A stretch of DNA of 64,000 bases from Branchipolynoe longqiensis (GCA_030323885.1 CM059193.1:55394749-55458748), one strand, 5' to 3'. Positions 20,644-30,703 are shown, numbered from the stretch's first letter. The notes: generated from the sequence alone by a model not told the origin. Program-made: numbers and translations.

Positions 20644-20999
20644 TTGAGTCTTTCCATTCGCTTGTAGACATTTCATCCAATTCTTTTCACCATGTAGCTA
20701 TTTCCCCGTCTACTTCCTCTGAGGGCCGAAGTAAGTGAGTGAGTCGTGGTACAGTGACCAGCAGGTGACGCGGTGCCCGCTAACTACCTGACTGAGCTGA
20801 CGTAGAGTTGACATAACTTGTCCTATTAGTGAAAGTATTAGATGTGTCTGTGTAGATTTGTTGCTCGCGCAGCACTGTCTCCCGAACAGGGCTGCTAAGC
20901 AACCCATTAGAAAAACCATAAGGAAGCTGAGGTACTGTCTATAATTAACCATTGTAGTCGTTGGGTAGAGTATAAATCATTACCTGATAAATCAGCGAA

Positions 21000-21250
21000 G
21001 GGTATTCATGATTACATATTCAATGATTATATTCCTCACCATTCAATTAATTCTATGTGTGTTTATTTCTGGAATTTATGAAGAAGATGATTATAGATCA
21101 TTTCAGAGAACTTGGAGTGGAGGTAAGACATACTACCCCGTATCATCCACAGTCTAATGGGATGGTGGAACGTTGTCATAGAACACTAAAAAGCATCTTG
21201 AGATTAATAGACTTTAAAAGGTTAACTGAGAGCATTCTATGGCCACCATC
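21000..21250 (+). pseudogene. Ty3/gypsy-type integrase fragment
   Basis: A frame from 21057 gives FRELGVEVRHTTPYHPQSNG followed by MVERCHRTLKSILR. The H-P-Q-S-N-G-x-V-E-R string is the region around the catalytic Glu of DDE integrases in LTR retrotransposons, which join element DNA to the host chromosome. The first two acidic residues, the zinc finger and all of RT are absent. The frame dissolves after about 21240. It is a short decayed remnant with no LTR recognised beside it. Confidence 0.8.
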
Positions 21251-21431
21251 TTGGGGTGTTTTTTTCTTCGCATTCTCTCTCTATTTCCCAACTTTAAGTC
21301 AATACAGGTAAACACTGAGCACGGGAACCACATGCAGAGTTAATTCCTAGTGAAGAAGTTTTTGCTCGGATTTAAATAGGGTTCTTATTCACCTCAACTC
21401 TCTGGATAGGGGTGAACCTTTTACCTACGGT

Positions 21432-21844
21432 CTAGACCAGACAGGATGGCCGAATGACCTGAGTGTCGGTCTCCCGCTTTGGTAGATCGTTTTTTTTGGT
21501 CCATTAGTTGTTTAAGCAGGGGAAATTTCAGTAATAGACAACTGGTCTTCCTCATTCCACTGCTGGTCGATAGAAAGCCCGAGCCTACACTTTTACCGAC
21601 CCAAGGGATGTTTAACCTCCCGCACCACATAGACATGGTATGAGAGAAACCAGCCTTTGATGACGCTGTAAGTTATACACAGCGGTGGAAATCCAAATTG
21701 GCAGAGCTGGGGGCACGGGGAATCGAACTGCCGGCCCTCAGATTAGGAGTCTGACCTAGAAAAAAGTCAGACACTCTAACCACTCCGCCACAGAGAATGC
21801 CACTGGGTTCAAATATACTGGTCGAGTCAAACCAATGACTAAAC
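21432..21844 (+). mobile_element. SINE-1b head split by SINE-2a
   Basis: gacaggatggccgaatgacc to ggtagatcg (21432-21492) continues after the intruding SINE as gggttcaaatatactggtcg and caaaccaatgac (21806-21844). Confidence 0.75.
21494..21803 (-). mobile_element. SINE-2a full copy inside SINE-1b
   Basis: Poly-T, ggtccattagttgtttaagc, full body and head (aaccactccgccacagagaa) on the minus strand. The insertion point is within the tRNA-like head of SINE-1b. Confidence 0.9.
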
Positions 21845-22361
21845 ATTTATGTGTATGTATAAATGTTTACCTTTATGCAAATATTATATAAGCAGTGAAA
21901 GTGAATCTATTGTGTGCTGATTCTGAAAGGTTCTATGGGACAGCTAGAGCGGCTTGGAGCCCTGTTGCTGGTTGGGGCAGGTAAGCAAAGCAGCTGGTCA
22001 GCAAGTGCTTCCTGTCCTAACAGCGGTTGGTCACTTCTACCTGAATTTTTCTTTATATACTATTCACTTCCTAGCCAAGCGCTCGGCATTATTAGGATAG
22101 GGCAAGGACTGGTTAGCTCAGTGTCAGGAAAATGTGAAATCGCCCCAATTTCTATTGTTGACAGACTAATATATATGTGCAATAATGTTTAGAAATTATG
22201 AATACAAAAATGTCTTAAATGTCTTTAAAATGTCTTATCTGCGGTTGTGCGGGAACACAACAACAAATATATGGTGCCGTACGGTGACCTATGCCTTGGA
22301 GTGACTGTACGATTTGTGAATAGATAAACCACAGACCGTAACGCCGTAATATTTGCACTGC
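21845..22361. other. Mostly unassigned; SINE-1 scrap
   Basis: 22060-22133 is a SINE-1 body fragment (cttcctagccaagcgctcgg, gggcaaggactggttagctc). 22240-22361 together with 22771-22805 shares gaccgcag and gtacggcgacc words and is the target sequence into which LINE-b inserted. Confidence 0.45.
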
Positions 22362-22370
22362 AAGCCACAC

Positions 22371-22761
22371 CTATCTAAGAAAATGTACAAACGTTTAGCA
22401 GCATTTGAGATGTGGACTTATCGAAGGATGATGAAAATATCATGGACAAAGAAGATCACCAACAAAGACGTTCTCAGAAAAATTAAAAATAAGAAAAGCT
22501 TGTTTGCCACTATACAGACAAAGAAACTTATTTATTTTGGCCACATCATTCGTCAGAGTTCAATATACCGTACATTGTTGGAAGGGAAGGTGAATGGCAG
22601 CAGAGGGAGAGGGAGACCAAGAACATCATGGTTTACAAATATTTCACAGTGGACAGGCTTGAATTATTCACAGTCTATCAGAACAGCACAACATCGGGAC
22701 AAGTGGAGAACCATTGCATCCAACCCTCGACTAGAGGATGGAACTATTGATTGATTGATTG
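22371..22761 (+). mobile_element. LINE-b 3' insertion with 9-bp TSD
   Basis: A 391-bp insertion has exact AAGCCACAC on both sides (22362-22370, 22762-22770) and a 3' gattgattgattg tail. It carries an uninterrupted C-terminal coding segment of a non-LTR polymerase: AAFEMWTYRRMMKISW, IYFGHIIRQSS, RGRGRPRTSW and a terminal DKWRTIASNPRLEDGTID. This tail follows the RT domain in that group. The clean duplications and open frame point to a recent, 5'-truncated insertion by target-primed reverse transcription. Confidence 0.9.
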
Positions 22762-22812
22762 AAGCCACACCGCAGACCGCAGCACCGTACGGCGACCGCA
22801 GCATTTGTGACC

Positions 22813-23045
22813 TAGGCATTAGTCAATGTAATAGAACCTGTTACTGCTTAACCCTGTAGTGTCAGACTTTTGAAATGCATGCCAAAATTATTCTTGTATG
22901 TTTACACTTCAAATAACTCTGAAATTAGTCATTTAAGATGATAGTTAGTTACTTCAAACTAAACTAAGGTAGATTATAATGAACAACCGAATATATTTAT
23001 CTCAGAAAATGACCAAAATTTAAAACCATCGGACTATGCAACTAT
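22813..23045 (+). mobile_element. MITE-1 3' two-thirds
   Basis: gtcaatgtaatagaacctgt through tatatttatctcagaaaatg to catcggactatgcaactat. The left terminus is missing. Confidence 0.8.
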
Positions 23046-23097
23046 ACATGCCGGTAGCTGTAGATGTATATAATTTCTATTTTTAACTCTACTTGTG

Positions 23098-23480
23098 TTG
23101 GCCGAATGAGCACAGCGCGGGCCTCGTATGCGGGAGATCAGGAATTTGGGACTTCGGTTCCCGGTCGAGTCAAAGCAACGAAATTAATACTTGTCGCTTC
23201 CAAGCCTGGCGCTCAGCATTAATAGGATAGGACAAGGACTGGTTAGCAGAGTGTCAGGATAATGTGCCTGAGTGGCATATCAGGTCATGGTGCTGGTGGC
23301 CTGATTTCCCTGTGGGACAGCACTATAAAGTCACCATGAGTGTGCAGTGTAACAAGTCGGTACCCGTCCTGATATGACCTTTTTTTTTTTTTTTGGTACA
23401 TTAGTTGTTTAAGCAGGGGAAATTTCAGTCACAGGCGATTGGTCTTCCTCATTCCACTGCTCGTGGATGTTGCTAGACCG
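23098..23480 (+). mobile_element. SINE-1 copy interrupted by SINE-2a tail
   Basis: The SINE-1 head and body run to cctgatatgacctt. At 23379-23463 a minus SINE-2a tail fragment intrudes (poly-T, ggtacattagttgtttaagc, ttccactgctcg). SINE-1 resumes as gatgttgctagaccg. Confidence 0.75.
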
Positions 23481-23765
23481 TACACACAAAAGATCATACG
23501 ACTTGTCGGTTAACGTTTAGTGCAGCGGGACTCGGGGTTTCGAGGGTTCCCTCTGAGTGCACTAGTCGTGGAGCCGGTCCATTGTGTGTGAGTGTCAGTG
23601 TGTAAATGTGTAACCGTGTAAGTGTGTAAATGTGTGCTCACTCCCGCCTGGCCGCGGGATCTCGCGAGGATCCAGAGGAGCCTAGCGTGGCATGTGACCT
23701 TGCACTTAATGGGAGATCCTGATATCACCTTAGATGCTTCCAGGACCTAAAACTCCAACATCCAT
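23481..23765. other. Unassigned, with SINE-1 tail scrap
   Basis: 23715-23765 is a plus-strand SINE-1 tail (cctgatatcaccttagatgc, aactccaacatcc). The rest includes a gtgtaaatgtgtaaccgtgt simple repeat near 23600. Confidence 0.45.
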
Positions 23766-23836
23766 GCTTATTGGAAGGTCACATTAACATAAGTGGAACA
23801 GTCAGTATTTACCAACTGAAGGAATAACCTAGGTCA

Positions 23837-23837
<1 letters not shown>

Positions 23838-23869
<32 letters not shown>
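23838..23869. repeat. (TA)n microsatellite
   Basis: A run of at least 14 TA dinucleotides directly outside the left inverted arm. Confidence 0.95.
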
Positions 23870-23872
<3 letters not shown>

Positions 23873-23889
23873 CAATTAGCCGAGACTTA

Positions 23890-24331
23890 AGGGGCTGTCA
23901 CATTAGGGTTTTTTGCGGGAGCGTATGGCGGCGTAAGCGCGTTACGTCATATACGTCGGCATACGCCGTATACGCTACTCATACGCTACGCATACACTAC
24001 TCATACGCTACTCATACACCGCCAGATGCCGCCAGATGCCGGCGTATGTGAAGCGTATGAGGCATACGCCGCCATACGCTTTCATAAATCAGTGCATGCT
24101 AAAAAAAAAATCGACCTATGAGGGCGTATGGCCCATACTGTCAAAAAATGTCACAGCACGCTCCCATACGCTCCCATACGCTCCTCATACGCTCCTCGTA
24201 CGCTCCTCGTAGGTTCCACATACGCTCAAAACCACCCGAAAGGTCACCAAATGTCATCATAGGCCGGCACGCGCAGGACCTACGTAGGTTTTCAATACGC
24301 TCCCGCCATACGCCGTAATGTGACAGGGCCT
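23890..24331. mobile_element. MITE-2 copy, 442 bp, TTA duplications
   Basis: Ends aggggctgtcacattag and (reverse complement) aggccctgtcacattac, with TTA at 23887-23889 and 24332-24334. The interior is built of catacgctactcatacgct and cgccagatgccg words. The uninterrupted right arm at 24711-24719 shows the empty site. Confidence 0.9.
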
Positions 24332-24408
24332 TTACCTGGTTATAGTTGTTTTCAATACGCTCCCGCCATACGCCGTAATGTGACAGGGCCTTTACCTGGT
24401 TATAGTTG
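24289..24408. repeat. Perfect 60-bp tandem duplication
   Basis: 24289-24348 and 24349-24408 are identical base for base. The unit spans the last 43 bp of MITE-2, the TTA duplication and the first bases of the inverted arm, so it arose after the MITE-2 insertion. Confidence 0.95.
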
Positions 24409-24785
24409 AAGGATAACTTCTGTTTTACCGAGGGCTTAGCCCCTTGGTAGTCACAGTACAGGGAGATGAAACAGTTCCGGTCCCAAGTCAATTTTTACCT
24501 AGTTAATTTAGGAGGCTTAACATGCAAGCTAATTGTCTATCAACTATCTTACTTGGACATTTCTTTTTTCCCGTTATTTTTTAACTCTTAATTATTTAAC
24601 AAATAAATTTTCTTCTGTGTCACAAGGAGCGGGTTGGGTGGGCCCTGTACTGTGACTACCAAGGAGCACAGCCCTCGGCAAAACAGAAGTTATCCTTCAA
24701 CTATACCCAGGTAAGTCTCGTCTAACTTATCCTATTTTACCTCGGGCTGTTGCCTCCAAGGCATTCACAGCCCAGGGAGATTTTT

Positions 24786-25003
24786 ATTACCGAGTATTTT
24801 ACCCGACTTCCTACTTATTTTAATTTAATTTTACTTTTATTTTATCATGAACGAATCATCGCAATGAAACAGCTTCAAGCTTAGTTTTTACTATATTTTG
24901 TTTATATACTGTGTCTCTCTGGACCAATTTAAACAAGTTTTCCACATAATATGTACACACTACTTGTTTTTTTTTTTGTTAGCCTTGTTTGCCCCTAACC
25001 AGC
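24786..25003. other. AT-rich, no recognised feature
   Basis: T-rich sequence between the diverged third arm copy and the end of the recombinase pseudogene. Confidence 0.35.
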
Positions 25004-25960
25004 CTATCCTGGCCTGGTCTTTGCATTGTACGACAACTTCTTGGCTACTTTGTTGTTTCTTTCCACCTTCTTGTTATAGTGGAGTGCAAACGACCTGGCT
25101 GTTTTCCAGCCTGCATGTTTAAGGATAGTCTTAACTGATAACCCTAATGCTCTTGCCTTCAATGCTGCCGCACCTCGAGTTGAGTGTGGGCCATATACCT
25201 TAGTGTTTACACCTGACCTTTCAAGTAATTGAACAGTCCATCATGCCAAAGTGTCCCTTGATATTGACGCATGAGGGTGTATGTAGCTAACCAATAGCTG
25301 CTTTCCTATTCTAATGTCTTTTGTGCACCCTAAATAAGCTTTAAGTGCTCTAACTATACAAATACGTGGCCACTAATCTTATGCATACAAAGATATTGAT
25401 GACAGTCGATCTCCAAGTCTGTTTGATTTGAGTAATTTCTTCAAATGAAAAGTGACTTCTTTTTCCCGTTCTTCCATCCCCTCAATAGAGACAGCAACAA
25501 TGGTGTGGCCTATGTCCCCCGTTACTAAAAGTAAAAAGATGACTAATGTCAGTGTAAGTTCCCTGAGATTCAAGTTCCTGTTTCCTGGCCAGTCTCGTAG
25601 TGTATCAAACACTTTGTTCACTTCCCAAAACCTAGAATACTTTGGCTTTGGTGTTTTTTTTCCATATAGCGACCGCATCAGCCAATGAACCAATTGATGT
25701 TTCCCGATTGTTTGTCCATCCACTCTGGGTATCACCACAGACAAAGCACACATCGCTGTGTTAATTGCACCAAATCCCAGACCTTCCTCTGTTAGGGTCC
25801 TTAGGAACCTGCAATCTTGTGCCACTGGAGGTGCCAATGGCTTAACACTTTTGTAATGCAAAACACACCCCACTTTTTTTTAAAGCATTTGCATAAAGTT
25901 TCACTGTTCCTTCACGCCAGGCTGACGACACAATGAAATCTGTTGTTGTCGCGTCTAACT
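25004..25960 (-). pseudogene. DIRS-like tyrosine recombinase, decayed
   Basis: The minus-strand frame reads through a tyrosine-recombinase domain. The SAM-like N-terminal part (SSAWREGTVKLYANALKKKW, about 25880-25950) is one frameshift away, in an A-run near 25880. The core begins FLRTLTEEGLGFGAINTAMC. The catalytic C-terminal part contains GPHSTRGAAALKARALGLS (the H-x-x-R box, about 25184) and HAGWKTARSFALHYNKK, with the nucleophilic Tyr codon at 25076-25078. In-frame stops lie near 25376, 25370 and 25230. The first catalytic Arg region reads TGDIGHTI and appears to have lost its Arg. Such enzymes integrate DIRS-type retrotransposons by strand exchange. No RT or gag is present beside it, so it is a truncated, dead copy. 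Confidence 0.85.
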
Positions 25961-26265
25961 ATAATATATAATTATATATATAATTATTTTCTGTAAGATG
26001 GAAGGAAAGACAGACAAGGTCAGTGGGTGGAACATTTTTTCTCTGGCAAGATGTAAGTGTCTCTTGTCGACAAAATGATTTTTTTTGGAGCGAGTGGTAC
26101 AGGCATGAGGCAGAGGCAGAGAGGAGAGGAGGACAGCAGCAGGTGGCGCCACCAGGCGAGGTAGATTGCCTGACCAGTATGTACAATTTTCCGATATTTA
26201 GGATATTGGTTATGGAGAACTATTCTATAATAAAATGCAAATGGTCTATATAATAATAAATGGTA
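25961..26265. other. No recognised gene; CTCF-like palindrome
   Basis: AT-rich start, then cagcagcaggtggcgccacc near 26135. This fits the CTCF core and is partly palindromic (ggtggcgccacc). Confidence 0.3.
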
Positions 26266-26733
26266 TGTAAAACCAAAGGCTTATTGGATTGTGTGGAATT
26301 GGTAATCCATTCTGGAGTTAGTATCGAGATTATGTATTAATATAGATAGTGAGAGAGGGTCACTTCTGGACATGAGAGAGGGTCACTTCTTGACATGTGA
26401 GAGTCTTTGGAACTCTCCTCACATACCCCCTCCCCCCAAATGTTATTTATGGATCATTGCAGACCCAGCCACAACAGTGCACTGTAGAACTAAACACCAT
26501 GCCTTGGTTACAAGGTTCTGGACCCTCATTGGTTGATATAGGAAGGCCTGTTATTGAATGGAGGATTTGATCATGTGTGTACCACCATCTTGATTCCTGA
26601 GACTATATATATATAATATATGAGGGAGTCTCACTCTCCTACCTTTCACTCTATATCTGCTTTCCTTCCTTGCCTGTAGTGATTTCCTATTAGCCTATCT
26701 ACACCACTCAAACTGCCAGCCGTGGACTTTACA
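26266..26733 (-). mobile_element. LTR-1 solo LTR
   Basis: On the minus strand it begins tgtaaagtccacggctggc and ends ttttaca. It shares ggctaatag/gaaatcactacaggc, a run of Gs before gggggtatgtgag, and tatatatag words with 58865-59386. Flanks are ggta and agta, a one-mismatch 4-bp duplication. Confidence 0.75.
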
Positions 26734-26845
26734 AGTAGATGACTGGAGGAGTGTCAGTTAGTGGTGTAGTGCCACGTCGATAAGTTCATAGATAATCCGG
26801 CTAATCATACTTGTATAATTGCTTATGCAGCACATAATTTATATA

Positions 26846-27433
26846 CACTAAAGCCTCTCTAAATCGACCGACTTTAAGTGGTGCATTTAGGGAGGTTATC
26901 GGTTTAAGGTATGCAGGTATTGCAGGTATTGCAATACCTGCAGAGTTGTAAATCACTGCCTTGTGGTACAGGTTCTTGACAGAACCAAAGGCTAAGGGAG
27001 CAAACCCTAAACAGAAAACCATGTCACTGTGGCAGCATTAAGGGCGGTTGATGTATGGAACTCCCAACATCTCCCGACCAGCCACTGCAGGGACAAATAG
27101 TTTTGCGCCTGTCTTGACATGTTCTTGCCGGTGTGAAACCTCTATTTGCTCCCCGAGAGAGTGCTGCTGGTAACTTGCAAAAGCCAGCAGCCTGGTAACT
27201 TGCAAAAGCCAGCAGCACTTCAACACATTTGCAGGCAGCTTTCATGAAATGTAAATGAAGAGCGGCAGTCAAGTAATGAAAGCAGTCTTTGTCGCATCGC
27301 GACCGACAGCATGATGATGATCGGTTTAAGGAGTTAGAATATAGTTAAAATGGTATTGTTGGGACCCAAATAAAGCGATTGATATAAGGGAGTGGTCGAT
27401 CTGTGGAAGTGGTCGGTTAGAGAGGTGTTATTG
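26846..27433. mobile_element. MITE-4, TA-flanked, with nested LINE-a end
   Basis: Ends cactaaagcctctctaaatc and (reverse complement) caataacacctctctaaccg, with TA at 26844-26845 and 27434-27435. Inside are a 23-bp tandem duplication (gtaacttgcaaaagccagca, 27173-27218) and a LINE-a 3' end. Pogo/mariner-like ancestry is an inference. Confidence 0.7.
27247..27322 (+). mobile_element. LINE-a 3' end, very short
   Basis: aatgaagagcggcagtcaag to agcatgatgatgatc is a 75-bp 5'-truncated copy inside MITE-4. Confidence 0.8.
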
Positions 27434-27448
27434 TATACATATAAACAG

Positions 27449-27780
27449 CCCGGACGCTGTGGCCGAATCGATAGAGCGCAGGTCAACCGTGTGGAAGGTC
27501 GGGAGTTCAATTCCCGGTCGAGTCAAACCAATGACTTGCAAAATTGATCCTCGTTGCTTCCTAGCCTGGCGCTCTGCATTAATAGGATAGGACAAGGACT
27601 GGCTAGATCAGTATCAGGATAATATGAGTGAGTGGGATATCGGGTCATGGTGCCAGTGGCCTGCTTTCCCAGTGGGGCAGCATTATAAAGTCGCCATGAA
27701 TGCGCTCTGCCACAAGTCTGTACCCATCCTGATATGACCTTAGATGTTGCCAGGATGTAAAACTCCAACAACCAACCAAT
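27449..27780 (+). mobile_element. SINE-1a full-length copy
   Basis: Head ccggacgctgtggccgaatc, B-box gttcaattccc, full body and tail ccaacaaccaaccaa. Confidence 0.9.
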
Positions 27781-27835
27781 ATATTTATCTCAGAAAATGG
27801 CAGAACCTCAGGACTATCAGACTATGCAACTGTAA
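27781..27835 (+). mobile_element. MITE-1 3' terminus
   Basis: tatatttatctcagaaaatg to cagactatgcaactgtaa, abutting the SINE-1 tail. Confidence 0.7.
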
Positions 27836-27837
27836 TC

Positions 27838-27972
27838 AATAGTGTTATTTGTCCGATGAAGCAGCGATTCACAACAGTTGAATTGCCTGGTGGGCGAACA
27901 GACAACCCTGGACTCTGATTGGTCAGTAATTGATCAATTAAGAGCAAATTGTTAACACTATTAGAAGTGGCA
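27838..27972. repeat. Possible small inverted-repeat element
   Basis: caatagtgttatttg at the left and, reverse-complemented, ctaatagtgttaacaattt at the right bracket about 130 bp. This is a weak MITE candidate. Confidence 0.35.
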
Positions 27973-28011
27973 ATAAAGCCCGCCTCACACTATCTGACAG
28001 CATGACTTAAA

Positions 28012-28338
28012 TTGGTTGTTGGGAGTTTTACGTCCAGGCAACATCTAAGGTAATATCAGGACGGATACCGACTTGTGACAGTGCTCTCATGGCGACTGAA
28101 TAGTGCTGCCCCACTGGGAATTCAGGCCACCAGCACCATGACCCAATACCCCACTCAGTCACATTATCCTAACACTGAGCTACCCAGTCCTTGTCCTATC
28201 CTATTAATGCCGAGCGCTAGGCTAGGAAGCGTTAAGTATAAATTTTATAAGTCATTGGTTTGACTCGACCGGGAAACAAACTCCAGACTTTCCGCATGCG
28301 AGGTCGGCGCTCTGCCGATTAGGCCACCGCGCCTTGTC
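28012..28338 (-). mobile_element. SINE-1a full-length copy
   Basis: Tail (ttggttgttgggagttttac), body and head (gccgattaggccaccgcgcc) on minus. Confidence 0.85.
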
Positions 28339-28370
28339 AATAGGACTTAAAGATCTAGTCATGGTATTTT

Positions 28371-28708
28371 ACCATGTATTCCTTATGGGGACGGATGGGG
28401 CTGCCCTCTATGGAAGATCTTCTGATCAAAAAGAATCTGCGGTTGACTGGACTGGACACCTCATGAGGATGTCATCAGACAGGCTACCAAAGCAGATCCT
28501 CTACTCTCAACTGTCTTCTGGTTACAGAAAGAGAGGGCACCCTCATCTCCGGTTCAAGGATACCATCGACAGAAACCTGAAGCTGAGAGACATTAAGACT
28601 GACTCATAGACATCACTCTCACAGCAGAGAGCTAAATGGAGAGTGACAGTCAAGTAATGAAAGCAGTCTTTGTCGCAACGCAACCGACAGCATGATGATG
28701 ATGATGAT
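28371..28708 (+). mobile_element. LINE-a 3' end with protein C-terminus
   Basis: Encodes GHLMRMSSDRLPKQILYSQL and a KRGHPHLRFKDTI string matching the 15767-16075 copy, then a stop, the family 3' UTR and agcatgatgatgatgatga. It is truncated upstream at tggggctgccctctatgg. Confidence 0.85.
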
Positions 28709-28726
28709 TCCTTACATAACCACTTA

Positions 28727-28985
28727 CCTCATCTATTTAAAGAGCACCCATAATGACTTCACGTATGGGTTACCTAACTAGTGAAGGAAGTGTTTTATTA
28801 ATTTATCAAGTCAACAGAGCAGGTATACATACATGTGTGTATGTGTTTTATCAGCTGTTTGTCGAAAGCATTCATTGGGTTTCCACAACAAAACAATATA
28901 AAATATTGTTATCTATTTAAAAAATCACCACAGTGGCTTCACGTGTAGGTTACCCAACTAGTGATAGGAGGCTTTTATTAGTTTA
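28727..28985. repeat. Two direct copies of a ~75-bp repeat
   Basis: atctatttaaagagcaccc to ttttattaatttat (about 28729-28804) recurs as atctatttaaaaaatcacc to ttttattagtttat (about 28910-28985), sharing ggcttcacgt and aactagtga. A third, inverted copy lies at 30988-31052. Confidence 0.7.
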
Positions 28986-29061
28986 TTTATTATCCAGACC
29001 TTGATTTTTCATTCAAAGCAATTGGATTTGGATTTTGCTCCTGTCATCTTTATTTGTTATT

Positions 29062-29292
29062 ATTAAATTAGTTGTTTAAGTGAGGGAAATTTCAATCACT
29101 GACAATTGGTCTTCCTCATTCCAGTGCTCCTTTCCTTATCCTAGTGATGCTGAATGCAATGCTGGGTAATGACAAGTATCGATTGTTTTGAGTCATTGGT
29201 TTGATTCCGCCAGGGTTTGGACTTGGGAGTTCGAATCCCAAGACCGACCAAAACGGGAGGCGGACGCTCAAGTCATTTGGATATCCTCGTCT
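29062..29292 (-). mobile_element. SINE-3 chimeric copy
   Basis: On the minus strand it has head 1b (ggatatccaaatgacttgag), the SINE-1 5' body (caatgactcaaaacaatcg), and then the SINE-2a tail (gaatgaggaagaccaattgt) with no SINE-1 3' half. Confidence 0.8.
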
Positions 29293-29393
29293 TGATGTAT
29301 CTTAATGAAAGAAAGATCCTGCTGAGGATGGGATATTTGAACTCTAATTAAGTCTAAACCAGTGGGTCAGGATTGGTCTACCTAGCAGGATAA

Positions 29394-29810
29394 ATCGGTT
29401 GTCACACCTCGCAGGTTTGGGGAAATGGAAAGAAACTGAACAAAGTCCGTTGATATCCGGCAAAGTCTGGTTTGTGTCTGTTGCATATCTGTTGCATATC
29501 CGTTGATATCCGTCCCAATCCGTTGCAAATTGTGAACATGCACAAAACTTGGAACGGATGCCGCCGGATTGACATCTACGTTTCTTGTCCGGTTTGAGTC
29601 CGTTTAGTCCGCTTATTGTCCATTGGCTATCTGTTCATGTCCGTTTCATGTCTGTTTCATGTCCGTTTCATGTCCGTTCGTCCGGCGTCCTTTGACCTGA
29701 TATCGCAACATTTTGACACATTTTAATACATTTTGATACTATCACGCCCCAACACCACTGGACTAGACAATTCTGTCCATTGCTCAATCCGGCATAGTGT
29801 GACAGGCACA
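29394..29810. mobile_element. MITE-2 copy, 417 bp
   Basis: Ends atcggttgtcacac and (reverse complement) tgtgcctgtcacac, flanked by TAA (29391-29393) and TTA (29811-29813). The interior repeats ccgttgatatccgt and catgtccgtttcatgtc words. Confidence 0.7.
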
Positions 29811-29936
29811 TTAGACTCAGAGTACCCCATGGCTCTGACGTCACACATGGAATGGAAGGGTGGAATTAAATAGGCTATAAGGCATACATAAAAACATTCA
29901 AATTTACTTTTTTGTTGTTGTTTTTTTGTTTTTTGT

Positions 29937-30096
29937 TTCATGTCCATGTAACATCTAAAGTCATATCAGAACGGGTACCGACTTGTGACAGTGTGCGCTC
30001 ATGATGACTTAATAGCACTGCCCCATTGGGAGACCAGGCCAATAGCACCATTACTTTACATTATCCTGACACTGAGCCAACCAGTCCTTGCCCTAT
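29937..30096 (-). mobile_element. SINE-1 3' half
   Basis: Minus-strand tail and central body (catgtaacatctaaagtcat, gccaaccagtccttgcccta), cut off before the head. Confidence 0.75.
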
Positions 30097-30298
30097 GGTG
30101 TCCGAATTTTGAAATGCTTGCCAAAATTAATTTTGCATGTTTGCACTTCAAATATCTCCAAAGGCTAGCCATGTAAAATAAAAGTTGCTTCAAAATAAAG
30201 CAAGTTGGATTATAGCCATTAACCTAATATATTTATCTCAGATTTATTTATCTAAAAAAATGACAGAAACTCAAAACCATCGGACTATGCAACTTCAA
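30097..30298 (+). mobile_element. MITE-1 3' half
   Basis: ggtgtccgaattttgaaatg to accatcggactatgcaactt, with a short local duplication of tatttatct near 30230-30255. Confidence 0.75.
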
Positions 30299-30319
30299 TA
30301 ACAAGCCTTTAGTACAGCG

Positions 30320-30560
30320 GTCCCCAAATGCCTTTCGCGCCTTGTTCTCCGATTGGCCACTACGGATAGGGTGGCGCCACAGGTCGTCCAGAAGCCTGTC
30401 CCGCAGATGGGGGTCGTCCTGGCCCCTGATTGGTTGACCGCCGGTGGACTTTGATGGCCTGATGACTCCTCGCCCGCTAATCATAGCCTGGTGTTTGCGT
30501 GTGCGCCCTCTGCCGGGCCTTATAAACACTGCAACGCCCTAGCCGCCGTGCCACTTCCGG
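30320..30560 (+). promoter_or_regulatory. GC-rich promoter-like segment
   Basis: Two CCAAT-type boxes (gattggccac near 30352, gattggttga near 30428), a TATA box (gccttataaacac near 30517) and an ETS-like acttccgg near 30552 occur in promoter-like order. Base composition is more GC-rich than its neighbours. It could be a cellular promoter or an unrecognised LTR. The minus frame of 93 codons over it lacks recognisable features. Confidence 0.3.
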
Positions 30561-30703
30561 TTCCGGTAATTATTAGTTAATCAAATATTGGGATATTCGA
30601 TGAAAATAGATGTGGTGGGAATGTGACACAAAAATCAGTAATATAATAGATAGAGGGGATATATAATATTAATACTGACGAATAGTATTAGTATTACAAT
30701 AAT

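Larger units (their letters stand above)
23868..24728. repeat. ~80-bp inverted arms, left arm interrupted
   Basis: The left arm is gccgagacttacctggttat followed by agttgaaggataacttctg and tcacagtacaggga, once MITE-2 and a 60-bp duplication are removed (23870-23889, 24332-24348, 24409-24465). The right arm, 24642-24723, is its reverse complement with few mismatches. A third, diverged direct copy lies at about 24735-24785. The arms follow the stop of the recombinase pseudogene at 25004. Confidence 0.8.

Noticed and set aside
26032..26170. Primer-binding site (tggcgcc) of an LTR retrotransposon
   Set aside because: The match is only 7 bases, occurs within a palindrome and a CTCF-like motif, and no LTR ends immediately before it.
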